A DNA stretch of 64,000 nt from Cutaneotrichosporon cavernicola (lineage: Eukaryota; Basidiomycota; Tremellomycetes; Trichosporonales; Trichosporonaceae). A program made the position numbers and the translations under genes. The DNA lies in assembly GCF_030864355.1 (NCBI RefSeq), contig NC_083397.1:2914001-2978000 (forward strand), read 5' to 3'. Below are positions 54,480 through 64,000 of the stretch, in pieces (the stretch's first letter is position 1; each line of letters begins with the position of its first letter). The notes under the pieces were generated by a model that saw nothing but the letters and a program-made list of their open reading frames with translations, was not told the origin of the DNA and did no database searches.

Positions 54480-55050
54480 TCTACATCACGACGATGCCCG
54501 CCAGCACTGATACAAGCAATGCTGCCAGCCGCAGCAGCTGCTGACGCGGACTCTGACTGAGCCTCGTTCTTGCCAGTTTACCGAAGTGTTCGGGCTGCTT
54601 GTCGTTCGGGCTGCTTGCCGTCCCTGCAAGTCATGGCGGTGCGCACGCGGGCGAGATAATCGTTGGCAGTGGTTACGTTGGCATAGTTGAGGCGCCAGAC
54701 GGAGAATCCATTGAGAGTCTCGTTCTTAGGGCAGAAGGCTGCAGCGAGGCCCTCGGGAGACATCCGACCAGGCTGGTTCCCCTGGAGACTTCGGAACCAC
54801 GAGGTCGGTCTCTGTCCATTCCCCACCAGGAGCTGCGCGATCTCGGAACGCCATTCGAACGCATCCTCTCCAGTCAGTGTGGAATTACTGTCGGGATTGC
54901 CCTCTGCTGTGGCATCGCCACTTGGGAAGGAGCAGGGGATGACTCGTAGCCGAGGAGATCCTCTGAGCGACGGCAGCTCTGCGGTGAAGATTGCGGGCTT
55001 GACAAGGCTACGCGTTGGGATCGGTTCGGATACATCGCGTCGTTACAGTA
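54480..55050 (-). pseudogene. 3' part of a secreted/GPI-type protein gene, frame broken by a 16-bp duplication
   Basis: The minus strand is open from about 55045 to 54578 with strongly protein-like sequence: VKPAIFTAELPSLRGSP, LTGEDAFEWRSEIAQLLV, GMSPEGL-like AAAFCPKNETLNG, FSVWRLNYANVTTANDYLA, RVRTAMTC. No ATG or splice site starts it. At 54587-54618 the unit GTTCGGGCTGCTTG occurs twice with a 16-bp period. The duplication shifts the frame; in the alternative frame a hydrophobic tail LAALLVSVLAGIVVM and a stop follow, reminiscent of a GPI signal. The family is not recognised. The 5' part is missing, replaced by the MFS remnant on the other strand. Confidence 0.45.
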
Positions 55051-55059
55051 TCATCCCAT

Positions 55060-55389
55060 CCTCATCTCTCAGACTACAGCTCTATACATTGTCGTGTTGG
55101 CTCATTGGCCGGGCCTGGTCCATTCCTTGTACGCCCTCTACTCACCGCACCTCGTGGGCACCGCCTTTGGCGTGTGGCGTGTCTTTGCACGGACCGTGGG
55201 TTGGTACTGATGAAACTCGAAGTCGTGGCTGGCGCGACCCAGGACCGCACGGCGCGTCCCACAGGCGTCATCTTTCTCATGGCTATCAAGAGCGTCGGGC
55301 TTGGCGACTATCTGGACGGCCGTGGCGGGAATAGCCTGCGCATGCCCGAGGGGCGGGAAGAGTTCACGCGCGAGCTTGTCGAGAGATAA
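55060..55389 (+). pseudogene. C-terminal remnant of an MFS transporter
   Basis: The plus strand reads LAHWPGLVHSLYALYSPHLV and GTAFGVWRVFARTVGW to a stop at 55208. A second frame then continues VAGATQDRTARPTGVIFLM, AIKSVGLGDYLDGRGG and SLRMPEGREEF to a stop at 55387-55389. These resemble the last helices and tail of an MFS permease. Only about the last quarter of the gene is present, with at least one frameshift. Confidence 0.55.
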
Positions 55390-55887
55390 CACTACGAAGG
55401 CTGGCGGAAGATGGTTAGGTGGGCCATGTTGTGCTAACTCGGGGTGATGATCGCCACCGGATGGACCGTGTACAACGCGTATTCGCTCGAGATCTTGGGG
55501 GGTTCATCTGACATGCGCACACCAGGTTGCAGCCCTCGCGCGCCCTGGGATCGAGGGGTGTATTGAGATCACAACCCGCTCGGTCCCATGGCGACGCGAT
55601 TGACCCTTGCACAAGCCCCTGCTCTGAGACGCCCTCTGTGGTGCTTAAGGGTTGTCACTCTCCGTCAGATGGCGTCTGATTGCTGGGTGGAAACAGTCGC
55701 AGTACAACGAGACTCTGAGACTCTCTTCCTGAGACATGCGATACATGTGACGCACAGAGACCAACTTCAACAGGAGCGAACGGGCATGACAATCCATACT
55801 AGCGACAATGGGACCAGCCCAATGAAAGATATGTTAAAAGGTCGTAAGACATGCGTTGAAATGAAATGATACGCTCAAGCGAAACGC
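55390..55887. other. intergenic spacer
   Basis: No supportable gene. 3' flank of the GH128 gene. Confidence 0.35.
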
Positions 55888-57224
55888 TTAGGCGTGGATG
55901 TAGTCCCACCAGAGGGTGGTGGGGTCATAGGGGTCCCACGTGTTCATGAGACCGCACTTGGTGTCGACGCCGTGCAGCTCCGAGATGGAGCCGAAGAGCG
56001 AGTAGCGCTCAACCCATGGCTGGCTGTCCATCCACTGGGTGGCCTCGCGAGTGAAACCGGCAGGGTCGTTGCAGTTACCACCACCGCCACCAAAGTCGTG
56101 GCACGCCCACTCGGTAACCCAGATGGGGCGCTGGCCGTGGAGGTTGTAGGCGTCCGTGACCGACTTCTTGAAGACCTCAATGTCGCTCACGTAAACGTGC
56201 ATCGTGATAAAGTCGGCGTTGCACGCGCCGCCACAGGCCTCCTCAAACTCGACGACCCAGTTCTTGTTGCCGCCGGCAGGGGCAGCGGAACCAATACGGA
56301 TGCCCTGAGAGCGGAGCGGGGCCATCTCCTTGTGCCAGTGCGAAACGGCATCGGCAGGAGACACACCAGAGGCGACGGCCAAGCCCATGAGGTCGGGCTC
56401 GTTGAAGAACATGACGTTGGAAACCTTCTGACCGTTCCAGTTGTCGGCCTTCTGCTTGTACCACTGGTCGTACTTCTGGGGGCCCCAGAACTGAGGGACA
56501 AACTCGACGCCGGCGTCGGCAGCCCACTTGGACGGGAGGTGCTCCCAAGCCCAGTACCAGCTGATGCCACCCTGGGCGAGGTACTTGCGGATGTCCTTTG
56601 CCCAGTCACCGTTCGGCCAGATCATGCCGCGCTTGCCAGAGTTGCCGCCAGTAGCGGGAGGGGCCGAGGGCGTCGTAGCAGGAGGAGCCGTAGGCGACTC
56701 GGTGGCCGCGGGGGACTCGGTGGCTGCGGGGGACTCGGTGACCTCGGGAATCTCAGACGACTCCGGGATCTCCGGGATCTCCGGGTTGCTGCCAGGCTGG
56801 TCAGGGGTGTCTGGGGTGTCCGGGGTGTCCGGGGTGTCCGGAGTGTCGGGCGAGTCGGCGTTGGGGGGGCTCTCGACCGGGGTCTCGGTAGAAGAAGGCT
56901 GCTGGGTGGAAGTAGCCTGCTCGACGGGCGGCTGCGACTGGGGCTGCTCGGTGGTGCTACCAGACTGACCCTGGCCCTGACCCGAAGGACGGACGCGGCA
57001 CTTCCTGCCGTTCACGGTCTTAAACTCGGCGCCACGGCGCGAGACGTTGGCGACGTTGTGGCGTGCGTGCTGGCGAGCGTGGTGACGACGAGCGACGCCA
57101 TGACCATGGGCAGCCTGGTATGTGAGCCAAAAGGACGGTGATTGAAACGTACGTTAGGGGAAGCAGTGACGGTCTCTGCGGCCAGGCCGGCGAGGGCGAG
57201 GTAGGGAAGAAGGTTGAAGAGCAT
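55888..57224 (-). CDS. secreted GH128 (Asl1-like) glycoside hydrolase with repeat linker
   Basis: 432 aa, exons 57224-57153 and 57114-55888. The signal peptide MLFNLLPYLALAGLAAETVT is followed by a His/Arg-rich segment, then a 120-residue Pro/Thr/Ser/Glu linker containing five PDT repeats and three AATESP units. The catalytic domain runs from GKRGMIWPNGDWAKDIRKYL through GISWYWAWEHLPSKW, EFVPQFWGPQKYDQWYKQK, NVMFFNEPDLMGL (acid/base Glu), DFITMHVYVSD and IWVTEWACHDFG (nucleophile Glu), ending LMNTWDPYDPTTLWWDYIH. This is the Glyco_hydro_cc/GH128 beta-1,3-glucanase family of fungal wall enzymes. The linker probably spans the wall; the repeat is encoded by the GGGGTGTCCG-type minisatellite at 56803-56845. 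Confidence 0.93.
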
Positions 57225-58282
57225 TGTGGTGGTTGGGGGAGAGGTAATGAATGAGTGACTCGAAGAGAGTGTGAGGAGTGGACCAGCCACGTAGAGTCGT
57301 CGAGGAGAGAGGTGGGAGAAGAGGATGAGAGAGTGAGTTAGAGATGAAGATGAAGATGAAGATGGGATAGGTATCAAGATGTAGTGGATTCGAGGGGGGT
57401 GGGGACTGAGGGTAAAGGGCTGTGGCTTTGGGTGGACAAAAGAGGGTACTGGACGATGACCTTGGTGCTGTCCAGTGTGTCCAGTTTGATGAGGGAGAGT
57501 TACGCCAGGCAGCCAGGCAGCCGGGGTGCAGGCGTCCAGGCTGGGAGAGAAGGCAGAGGTTTAAGCAGGAACATCACACGACGCGTGCGTGCCAAGACAT
57601 CCATGCGCAGGGTCATTTTAAGGGTCCAAACAAGTTTCATAGTCTTCCTTTTTAATGTATATTACTATTACATTAACTCTTTACATTTTGCATTACAATG
57701 ACCAAGGGTTAGGGTTCAACCCCCTTTCAATTATTCGTCCCTGACCCCTGAGTCACGTCCACTGTCCACCCTGCACCCTGGCGCACTCGGATCGCGGCTC
57801 TCCACTTTCTCATTCTCCTCTGACATGATCTGACACCCGCCTGTCCCTGCCTGCTCTGTGCTCTGTGCTCTCTGTCTACAGTGCTTTAGACCTAACGTTA
57901 TCGTGTAGCATGGTAGCTTTGCTGTGTGGCCACTGGCCACCAGGGACAGCCCAGTTGCACCCGGCTTTTGCGGAAACTTTGCTCGGCCATGCTTGGGCGG
58001 CTTGGGCGGCTTATGCAACCTACCACCCAATGCGGGATCCACGGCTCACGGGATGGGTATGGGTACGTGTGCTCTTGGCGTTGCTCCAAATCAACAACCG
58101 AAATACGGTGTACATTAATCACGGTTAGAGTAAAAGCCCACCCAATATGTTGGACTCTCTTTCACTCATACAAGCATTCGCCAACCGTGCCTGGTAGTTT
58201 TACAGACAGCTGGGTGATCGTAGGAGAGGGGCATCAATAAGCGGATATGAAAGGTGTCACGTGAAGAATAAATGCACGTGAC
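57225..58282. other. intergenic region upstream of GH128
   Basis: No supportable gene in about 1 kb. Bases 57340-57365 are a GATGAA repeat. The AT-rich patch at 57650-57700 could be a 3' flank or promoter element. Confidence 0.4.
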
Positions 58283-58413
58283 CTTTTACATGTAAAAGCC
58301 TTGTAAACGTTCGCCCTTTACATGACCTTTTACATTGTAAAAGTCACCCCTTTTACATTTGTAAAAGTTATGTAAAAGGCCAATATTTTACGCTACTTTT
58401 ACACGTGTAAAAG
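58283..58413. repeat. cluster of four CTTTTACA/TGTAAAAG palindromes
   Basis: Perfect inverted repeats CTTTTACA...TGTAAAAG occur at 58283-58298 (spacer 0), 58327-58343 (spacer 1), 58350-58367 (spacer 2) and 58396-58413 (CTTTTACACGTGTAAAAG, spacer 2). Extra half sites lie at 58301-58307 and 58371-58378. CACGTG E-boxes lie at 58259-58264 and 58275-58280, and inside the last palindrome. The nearest downstream gene is the formate/nitrite transporter at 58988. Composition is AT-rich, unlike its surroundings. Confidence 0.9.
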
Positions 58414-58987
58414 CCTGAGCCAACCGAGGTGTGACAAACAGCTGGGTGAATCGATATAAACTGCAGCGTATTGTTACCAAGACGCCCACGACAGTCCTCA
58501 TGGAACATGGAACAAGAGGTTTGCCAACAGCCTGCGGAACATTGGCACGTGTGCTGCTTGATGCTTGGCATACATCATAGAACCCTGCCATAGACGCGTA
58601 TCCACCGACTCGACTCTTTAAGCGAGCGTCGCCCGATGATCTACGGCCGCATCTATTCTCATCCCTCATGGCATCTACTTGGACATGTGTTGAGTGAATA
58701 TCGCAACAAATTCGACGTCCTCATGTGCCTGACGCAGTTAATCTCGCTGCAAAAACGCCGAAATGCAGGGTATCCCGCGGTGACATTCGGCCGTACCGTG
58801 CTATCGTGGCTTACAGAGTCATTATCGACCCCGGATATCGTCTGTCGGAGCTCATCCTACCCTGCCGACGCCGCAGCGATCACAAAGCTGCGATCAGTCG
58901 CATAGGATACAAGTATGCCAGCATTAGACAGCCATGGCCCCTAACCTCCTTGACTATCCCCACTGCCAGACTCGTCCTGCGTAGAGA
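58414..58987. promoter_or_regulatory. probable promoter of the formate/nitrite transporter
   Basis: No convincing gene. GATA-type motifs (TCGATATAAA, TCTATTCTC and others) occur, but none is decisive. Confidence 0.3.
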
Positions 58988-60127
58988 ATGGCCATGGACC
59001 CATATACACCCGACCAAGTCACTGCCAGTGAGTGTGGCCAGTGTGTCCACCACTGACGCTCTAGTGTTGATTGGCAGCGGCGAGAGGAAAGCCAAGATGC
59101 CCTACTGGCTGACATTCATCAAGTCGTTGCTGGGCGGCTGGATGGTAAGTCGCCGCAAATCGATGGGGCTAACATCAGATCGGATTTGGTGCGAATCTCG
59201 TGCACGTCATGCATGGAACCGCTGGAAACCTGGCCACAGATGCACCTGTCATTGTCAACTTGCTTGGGGCCGTCTTCTTCCCGATCCCTCTCCTCATGAT
59301 CCTCGTCACCGGGATGGAGCTGATCACGGCCAACCTGAGTAAGTGCTCCCTCCTACCGTCCCACGAGGCTGACCGGCAGTGGTTGTCCCCATGGCCGTCG
59401 CGAACCGCAGAGTCAAGCTGTGGGAGCTACCCGTCAACGTGATCATTGTCTTCTTCGGCAACCTGGCGGGTGTGCTGGTGTACGCAATGCTCCTGGGTGA
59501 GTGCGGTCTCACGTGGCAACTTTCAAAGCTCACACTTTAGCCCAATGCTCCGAGCTCTACACCTCGCAGCCCCTCATCGAATTCACAGTGTCCCTTGCGG
59601 TGAAGAAGACGAGCCTTGGCTGGGGTGTTTGCGTCCTGCGTGGCATCGGCTGCAACTTTCTCGTGTGTATGGGCGTCTGGCTCGCCACGTCGTCGCGTGA
59701 GATGTCGTCCAAGATTATCGCCATGTACCTGCCCGCTAGTCTCTTTGTGTTCCTCGGGTTCGAGCATGTCGCTGCGTGAGTCCACCATCTTATGGCCAAT
59801 GCTGACTCGCAGGAACATGTACTTTGTGCCGATGGGCATGCTGAACGGCGCGTCAATCACTGTTGGAAGATATATCGTGCGATCCGTCCTCCCCAGCTTC
59901 ATTGGTAACAGTGAGTGTGGCGTTGGGCGGGCTTCGGGTCAGTCGCTAACCTATCTCTAGTGCTCGGCGGATGTCTTCTCGGTCTGCCAATGGTGTTCAT
60001 GCACCACCCGCCAGAACTGCCGTCCTTTTGGAGTCGTTCCAGCAGCGGTAGTTCCATGTGCACGTTCACAGAGGAAGCACCGACGAGGGTAGCGTCCCGC
60101 GTCAATGTGTCGGAGAGCAAGGTATAG
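58988..60127 (+). CDS. formate/nitrite transporter (FNT family)
   Basis: 298 aa from seven small exons: 58988-59027, 59065-59144, 59179-59338, 59380-59496, 59541-59775, 59813-59910 and 59961-60127. Six membrane helices of the FNT pentameric channel are visible, including FIKSLLGGWMIGFGANLVHV, LLGAVFFPIPLLMILVTGME, LPVNVIIVFFGNLAGVLVYA, GWGVCVLRGIGCNFLVCMGV and IIAMYLPASLFVFLGFEHVA. The last is followed by ANMYFVPMGML, the family helix-5 loop with the central His in GFEHVAANM. GMELITANLM is the conserved TxN-type loop. Nitrite or formate (or acetate/lactate in relatives) would be moved across the plasma membrane. No nitrate-assimilation genes are adjacent. Confidence 0.92.
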
Positions 60128-60585
60128 AGCTGTAGACTGATTGCATAGCATGTAGCATAACCATCCCATCAATGGTGCATAGTGTCGTAGTGAACTGGCG
60201 AGGGTGGCGGGAGGGAGCTGAGTCTAGTGCTTTTCGGGGGCTGACACGGCGAGCTCATTTTCCCGGCTCATACGACACATCGTGGTGCCTGCCAGGGCCG
60301 CTGGGGTATGCATTCCCGTTCGATCAGATCGAAATTCCCGTTCGAGGCTGAGAATGGGCAACTGCGGGCGACAACTTTTGTAGATAACCCACTTCGGAGC
60401 TTCGGCCCGAAGACCAAACATTGCAACACATCGACATTCCCGTTCGTCCCATTGTCATTGCCTCTGGGACCGGCGCGATCTCGGCGTTCACGGAGCGGGA
60501 ACGGCATCGTCCAATCGCCAGGTGCCTGGAATACGCTGTGACGATAGAATACGTTGTGACGACATTTTCTGATTGTGCGTCAAGG
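60128..60585. other. intergenic with repeated ATTCCCGTTCG
   Basis: ATTCCCGTTCG occurs three times (60312, 60333 and 60435). Between the first two is the palindrome TTCGATCAGATCGAA. No gene is supported. Confidence 0.55.
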
Positions 60586-60720
60586 TCCGAAGCAATCAAC
60601 GGTCTAGATACTTTCCTGTACGATCCGCTGTCCGAAGCAATCCGACGGTGTAAATCCTTTCATGCACGATCCGGTGTCCGAAGCAATCCAACGGTACAAG
60701 TCCTTTCATGCACGATTCAC
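60586..60720. repeat. 45/46-bp tandem repeat, three copies
   Basis: Units start at 60586, 60631 and 60677, each beginning TCCGAAGCAATC and containing CCTTTCATGCACGATCC or a variant of it. Copies 2 and 3 are the most alike; copy 1 is diverged (CTTTCCTGTACGATCC). It lies 190 bases downstream of the stop codon of the MFS gene on the other strand. Confidence 0.85.
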
Positions 60721-60908
60721 TGGTCCGCCACAAGAAGCGGTGCCCAAACTGTTTGTACTTGCAGATTGTGATACTTTGCAGCAGATGAAACCTGAGGAGC
60801 GCCTGACGAGCCAGACAGGAATCTCAACCATCACGTTGACAACTGTTGCATTTCTACCCCCTTACCCCCCCATTTCTACCCCCTTAACACCCTATCTTGC
60901 AATATCAA

Positions 60909-62545
60909 CTACACGCTGAGGGCAGAAGCCTCGTCACCGTGCTGAGACCTGTCCACCTCGGCGTCCTTGAACTTGCGCGTCGGGGTGCGCTTGGAAAAGA
61001 GCCAGTCGAGCTCCTCGTACGTGCGACCCTTGGTCTCGGGAAGGTTGAAGAACAGCCACACAAATGTGAGGAACGCTGTGCCACCCCAGATGAAGCCGGT
61101 GAAACCCTTGAGGTTCCACTGCGTCGGGTTCATAAAGTACGGCTGCAGGATGCCCGAAACGACACTGACGAGGTAGTAGGCGTTGCGAGCGAGGCAGACA
61201 GTCTTCTGGCGCAGGCGGGTGCTGCCGACTTCTGCGGGGAGGGCCCATCCCAGCTGACCCGCCGACAGCTGGAAGACAAACGTCCAGGCGAGAGTGAGGA
61301 CGGCCTGGGTCATGCCGACGCTGGACTTGTGCGTCCACACATTGAGGATACCGATAACGAAGAGGATCATCGACATGGTGAACATGCCCCAGAGGTAGAT
61401 GCGGCGGCGGCCAAAGTACGGCATGAGGAAGAACCAGTTGACGAGGGTGCCGAACAGCGCGAGGCCGGTTCCGCCGACGTTGAGGTTGTAGGTCTCGTCC
61501 GTCGTAAGGCCGACTTGCTGGAAGAAGTAGGTCGAGTTGTATGCAAAGGTCGAGCCGGACAGAACCTGGCCCGCAAAGGAGACACAGGCAATAATTGTCC
61601 GGCGGCGTTCAGTGCCGCGGAAGCAGTCGAGGTAGCTGGTACCCGCAGTGATTTCCTCTTCAACCTGGTTGGTGTGCACGATCGTAGCAAGCGTCGCCTT
61701 GACATCGACGTTTGCAGACGAACGCTGCAGGCGGCGAAGGGAGAGTTCGGCCTCTTCGAGCTGGCCAACGCGGACGAGATGCCATGGCGACTCTGGCGCA
61801 AAGCAAAGAAGCGGGATGAGGAATGCGGGCCAGAGCCACTGGAGCGCGAATGGAATGCGGTACGCCCACTCGTCGGTGCGGTGGACGAGGCCGGCGAGCA
61901 CGCCCGCGGCGATGAGCTGACCGATGATGAAGCACATGTTGGTGTACGACGTGAGGTACACGCGCAGGCTCATCGGAAGAACCTCGGACGAGTACGCCGG
62001 TGCCGACGAGGCAAAGACACCCCAAGGCAGACCACAGAGAACCTGGCCGACAGCGAGGACGATAATGTTCGGGGCGAAGAAGGTGATGAAGATGAAGCAG
62101 CTGAGGACAATGAGGGCACCGACAAGCACACGCTTCTGGCCCCACTTGGCGACAAGGTAACCGTTGAGCATGACGCCGAAGAAGCAGCCGACGCCCGAGC
62201 AGTTGCCCAGACCCGCCTGCCATGCCGCCGAGAGCTGGTGGTTGCCGTGCTCGTCGATAAACTGGCCGTACTTTTTCGCAAACTCGGGGTACGCGTAAAA
62301 GTTGCCGATCCTAAAAGTCAGACCACGGCGCCGCTTTCGACTCACAGGATCGTGTCGTAGCCTTCCATAATAACACACATGGACACGGCCAGACTCCAGA
62401 AAATGGCCATCGGATAGGCCTTGATTGCGTCGCGGGTGGAGAGCGCGTGCTCGGACTTGAGGGTGTCCTCATCGATGCGAAGACTGTGGCCGTCCTTTGT
62501 CTGCATGATCTCGAGTTGGACGTCGTAGGGCTTCTCGGTCGCCAT
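60909..62545 (-). CDS. MFS sugar transporter (maltose/alpha-glucoside permease type)
   Basis: 533 aa, exons 62545-62346 and 62310-60909. Twelve-helix sugar-porter: MAIFWSLAVSMCVIMEGYDT in helix 1, NGYLVAKWGQKRVLVGALIV (a variant of the DRxGRR loop), GQVLCGLPWGVFASSAPAYS, EVLPMSLRVYLTSYTNMCF, PESPWHLVRVGQLEEAELSL, the loop FGRRRIYLWGMFTM, GSTRLRQKTVCLARNAYYLV and the terminal LPETKGRTYEELDWLF. The PESPW and PETKGR motifs and the MEGYDT start are typical of fungal maltose/alpha-glucoside permeases. The hydrophilic N-terminus is about 50 aa. Likely plasma membrane; the substrate may be an oligosaccharide, consistent with the GH block 25 kb away. Confidence 0.93.
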
Positions 62546-63379
62546 TGTGATGTTCGAATGTGTTGTGTGAAGTGGGGAGCCCCATCTCGACGTCTTGCGA
62601 CGTATTTATGCGACATGTCGCTGTCGACAGTGATCATTCTTGCGCAGGGATGGGCCGAGCAGTCCGGCTCCACAGCGGCCCCGCAGGTCATGTTGTCGGC
62701 GGTGTGTTGTTGGTGGTGGGGCTTGGCAATCCTTAGGGGCTTACCTCGGGCCGGCTTGGCCGACACTTGCTTTAATGCTGCGGGCCGAGAGGCAGGGCAC
62801 GTGGCAGATCTGGGGACCCCGGCCTATTCGGCGACCGCGGCCCGGTTACAAGCCGTTGCTCGGCCCGTCTAGCCACTATCAGGCCCCGTTCCAGGCACTC
62901 TTGCAGAATGTCCATGGCTCCGATTTCCCCGAGAAAGAGGATTCCACAGAAGCGCGAGCGTGCCAACGGCAACCTCGGCACTGGCACCGGACACACCTGG
63001 CTGACGAGAGTGGGCGCGTCGGCCGACGAGTTGCATCCTACTTTGACACTCGCATTACTCCAAAGTTTCAAAGCGTCGAGCTTTACCCAACACTTGCTCT
63101 CTCAACCAGCCGCACCAACGGGACATGATGCGGAGGCCGCCACGCCAAGCTGAGCTCCGCCCCACTATTAGCACCGACTCGGGTGGCTTGCACCGAGAAG
63201 GGTCACCCAGTCTTCGACGCTCACACCTGGTCGATTAAACCAAACCTCAGTATTCATTCAACGAGAAGGATGTCAGACCGGTGCGCCGTGAGAGCGGCCT
63301 GCTCGGTGCGACTAGCTGGTTTCTTTTCACAACATATTCAATCAACTACTAAGACTAGTTAGCTACGTAGAGCCCTTAA
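62546..63379. other. intergenic region before the terminal repeat
   Basis: No gene is supported on either strand. The last 100 bases (TCAATCAACTACTAAGACTAG) are AT-richer and mark an abrupt boundary with the GC-rich repeat. Confidence 0.4.
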
Positions 63380-64000
63380 GTAGTCGGTGGGGCTTGTGCG
63401 CTGCGCGCACCGCCGTTCGGGCGAGCGCAACCGTTGCGCACGTCGCTGTTCGGTAGACCGCGTCGCGCGAGCGCAGCGTGCGCCCGACCCCGGCGTCCGG
63501 TCTGTTCGTGGTGAGCGTCCTCGCCGTTCTGTAGATCGCGTCGGGCAGGCGCATCGAGCCCCTCGCCGGACCGTCAATCTAATCGGGCGGGCGTGCAGCC
63601 GTTGCTCGCACGCCTCGCGGTATCGGTAGGCGTAGAGCCGTTGCTTGTACGCCTAGCGATTCTGGCGAGCGTACAGCCGTTGCCTGTACGTCTCGCGTCT
63701 CTGGCGAGCGTCCTCGCAGTTCGGGCGAGCGCGCAGCCGCTGCAGCGTCTCGCTATTCTGGCGGGCGTGCAGCGGTTGCACGCCTCGCCGTTCGGTGGAC
63801 CTCGTCGGGCAGGCGTAGCGTGCGCCCCGCCGCGGCGACGGTCCGTTCGGTGCGAGCGCGCAGCCGTTGCGCGCGTCGCAGTCGGAGCTGTGAGTCTGGC
63901 TGTGGTTACACCGGCGTGGGGCCGCACAGGGCCCGCCTTCGCCTTACCCGACTCTCTCCTCGTATTCGGGCGAGCGCGCTGCCGTTGCGCACGTCGCAGT
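63380..64000. repeat. GC-rich minisatellite of hairpin-forming units
   Basis: Degenerate units of 36-39 nt with the core GGCGAGCG(T/C)(A/G)CAGCCG, TTGC and ACG(C/T)CTCGC recur through the end of the window. Each unit is itself an inverted repeat: at 63665-63696 the arms are GCGAGCGTACAG and CTGTACGTCTCGC around the loop CCGTTGC, and 63587-63618 has arms GCGGGCGTGC and GCACGCCTCGC. Arms diverge by compensating changes between units. Arg-rich open frames on both strands are a by-product. The array runs off the window edge. Confidence 0.8.

Noticed and set aside
55894..57141. Plus-strand 415-codon open frame
   Set aside because: Antisense shadow of the GH128 gene; its Arg/Gly repeats mirror the linker minisatellite.
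60897..62360. Plus-strand 487-codon open frame
   Set aside because: Antisense shadow of the intact MFS transporter, with charged low-complexity composition.
63380..64000. CRISPR array or Arg-rich protein
   Set aside because: Units are degenerate, have no unique spacers and lie in a eukaryotic genome; frames on both strands are repeat by-products.
1..64000. tRNA or rRNA genes
   Set aside because: No B-box-like GGTTCGANTCC with a matching cloverleaf and no rRNA-like sequence was seen by eye; a tRNAscan run would be decisive.

Overview
This window is nuclear DNA from a fungus. Almost every recognisable gene is split by very short GT-AG introns, many 30-34 nt, with a CTGAC or CTAAC branch site a few bases before the acceptor. 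Together with GC-rich coding sequence, three Zn2Cys6 regulators, a GH128 (Asl1-like) wall enzyme and a formate/nitrite transporter, this points to a basidiomycete yeast, probably Tremellomycetes and possibly Trichosporonales. The taxon is inference. Exon structures were worked out by reading frame and protein-family continuity; no transcript data were used.

Layout. 0.5-3.1 kb: nitronate monooxygenase and an ABHD11/Imo32-like hydrolase. 3.5-20.8 kb: a lineage-specific array of at least ten intact or nearly intact intronless genes and three decayed copies, all apparently from one DUF4240-like family. Copies left of an acyl-CoA synthetase (10.7-12.7 kb) lie on the plus strand, and all copies right of it lie on the minus strand. 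21.0-26.3 kb: a Zn2Cys6 regulator with two 8-nt microexons, then a gamma-glutamyltransferase-like enzyme. 26.6-35.3 kb: a hemicellulose block of GH43, GH36, Gfo/Idh/MocA oxidoreductase and secreted GH115 alpha-glucuronidase. 35.6-36.9 kb: TTC1-like TPR protein. 38.2-39.6 kb: dead MFS sugar transporter. 40.0-45.4 kb: Zn2Cys6 regulator, flavin monooxygenase and small ABM-domain protein, all on the minus strand. 45.7-47.4 kb: AAAP amino-acid transporter. 47.4-50.0 kb: no supportable gene. 50.0-54.4 kb: Zn2Cys6 regulator divergent from a PhzF-like enzyme. 54.5-55.4 kb: remnants of a secreted or GPI-type protein and of another MFS transporter. 55.9-57.2 kb: GH128 wall glucanase. 58.3-58.4 kb: cluster of four perfect CTTTTACA/TGTAAAAG inverted repeats. 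59.0-60.1 kb: formate/nitrite transporter. 60.9-62.5 kb: intact MFS sugar transporter. 63.4-64.0 kb: GC-rich minisatellite whose units are themselves hairpins.

The most novel content is the DUF4240-like array, with its birth-and-death pattern and lack of introns in an otherwise intron-dense genome. Next are two introns that appear to end in TG rather than AG, the 8-nt microexons, and the palindrome cluster. The hemicellulose block is a coherent metabolic set: GH115 removes glucuronosyl side groups, GH43 acts on xyloside or arabinoside linkages, GH36 on alpha-galactosides, and the oxidoreductase could oxidise the released sugar.
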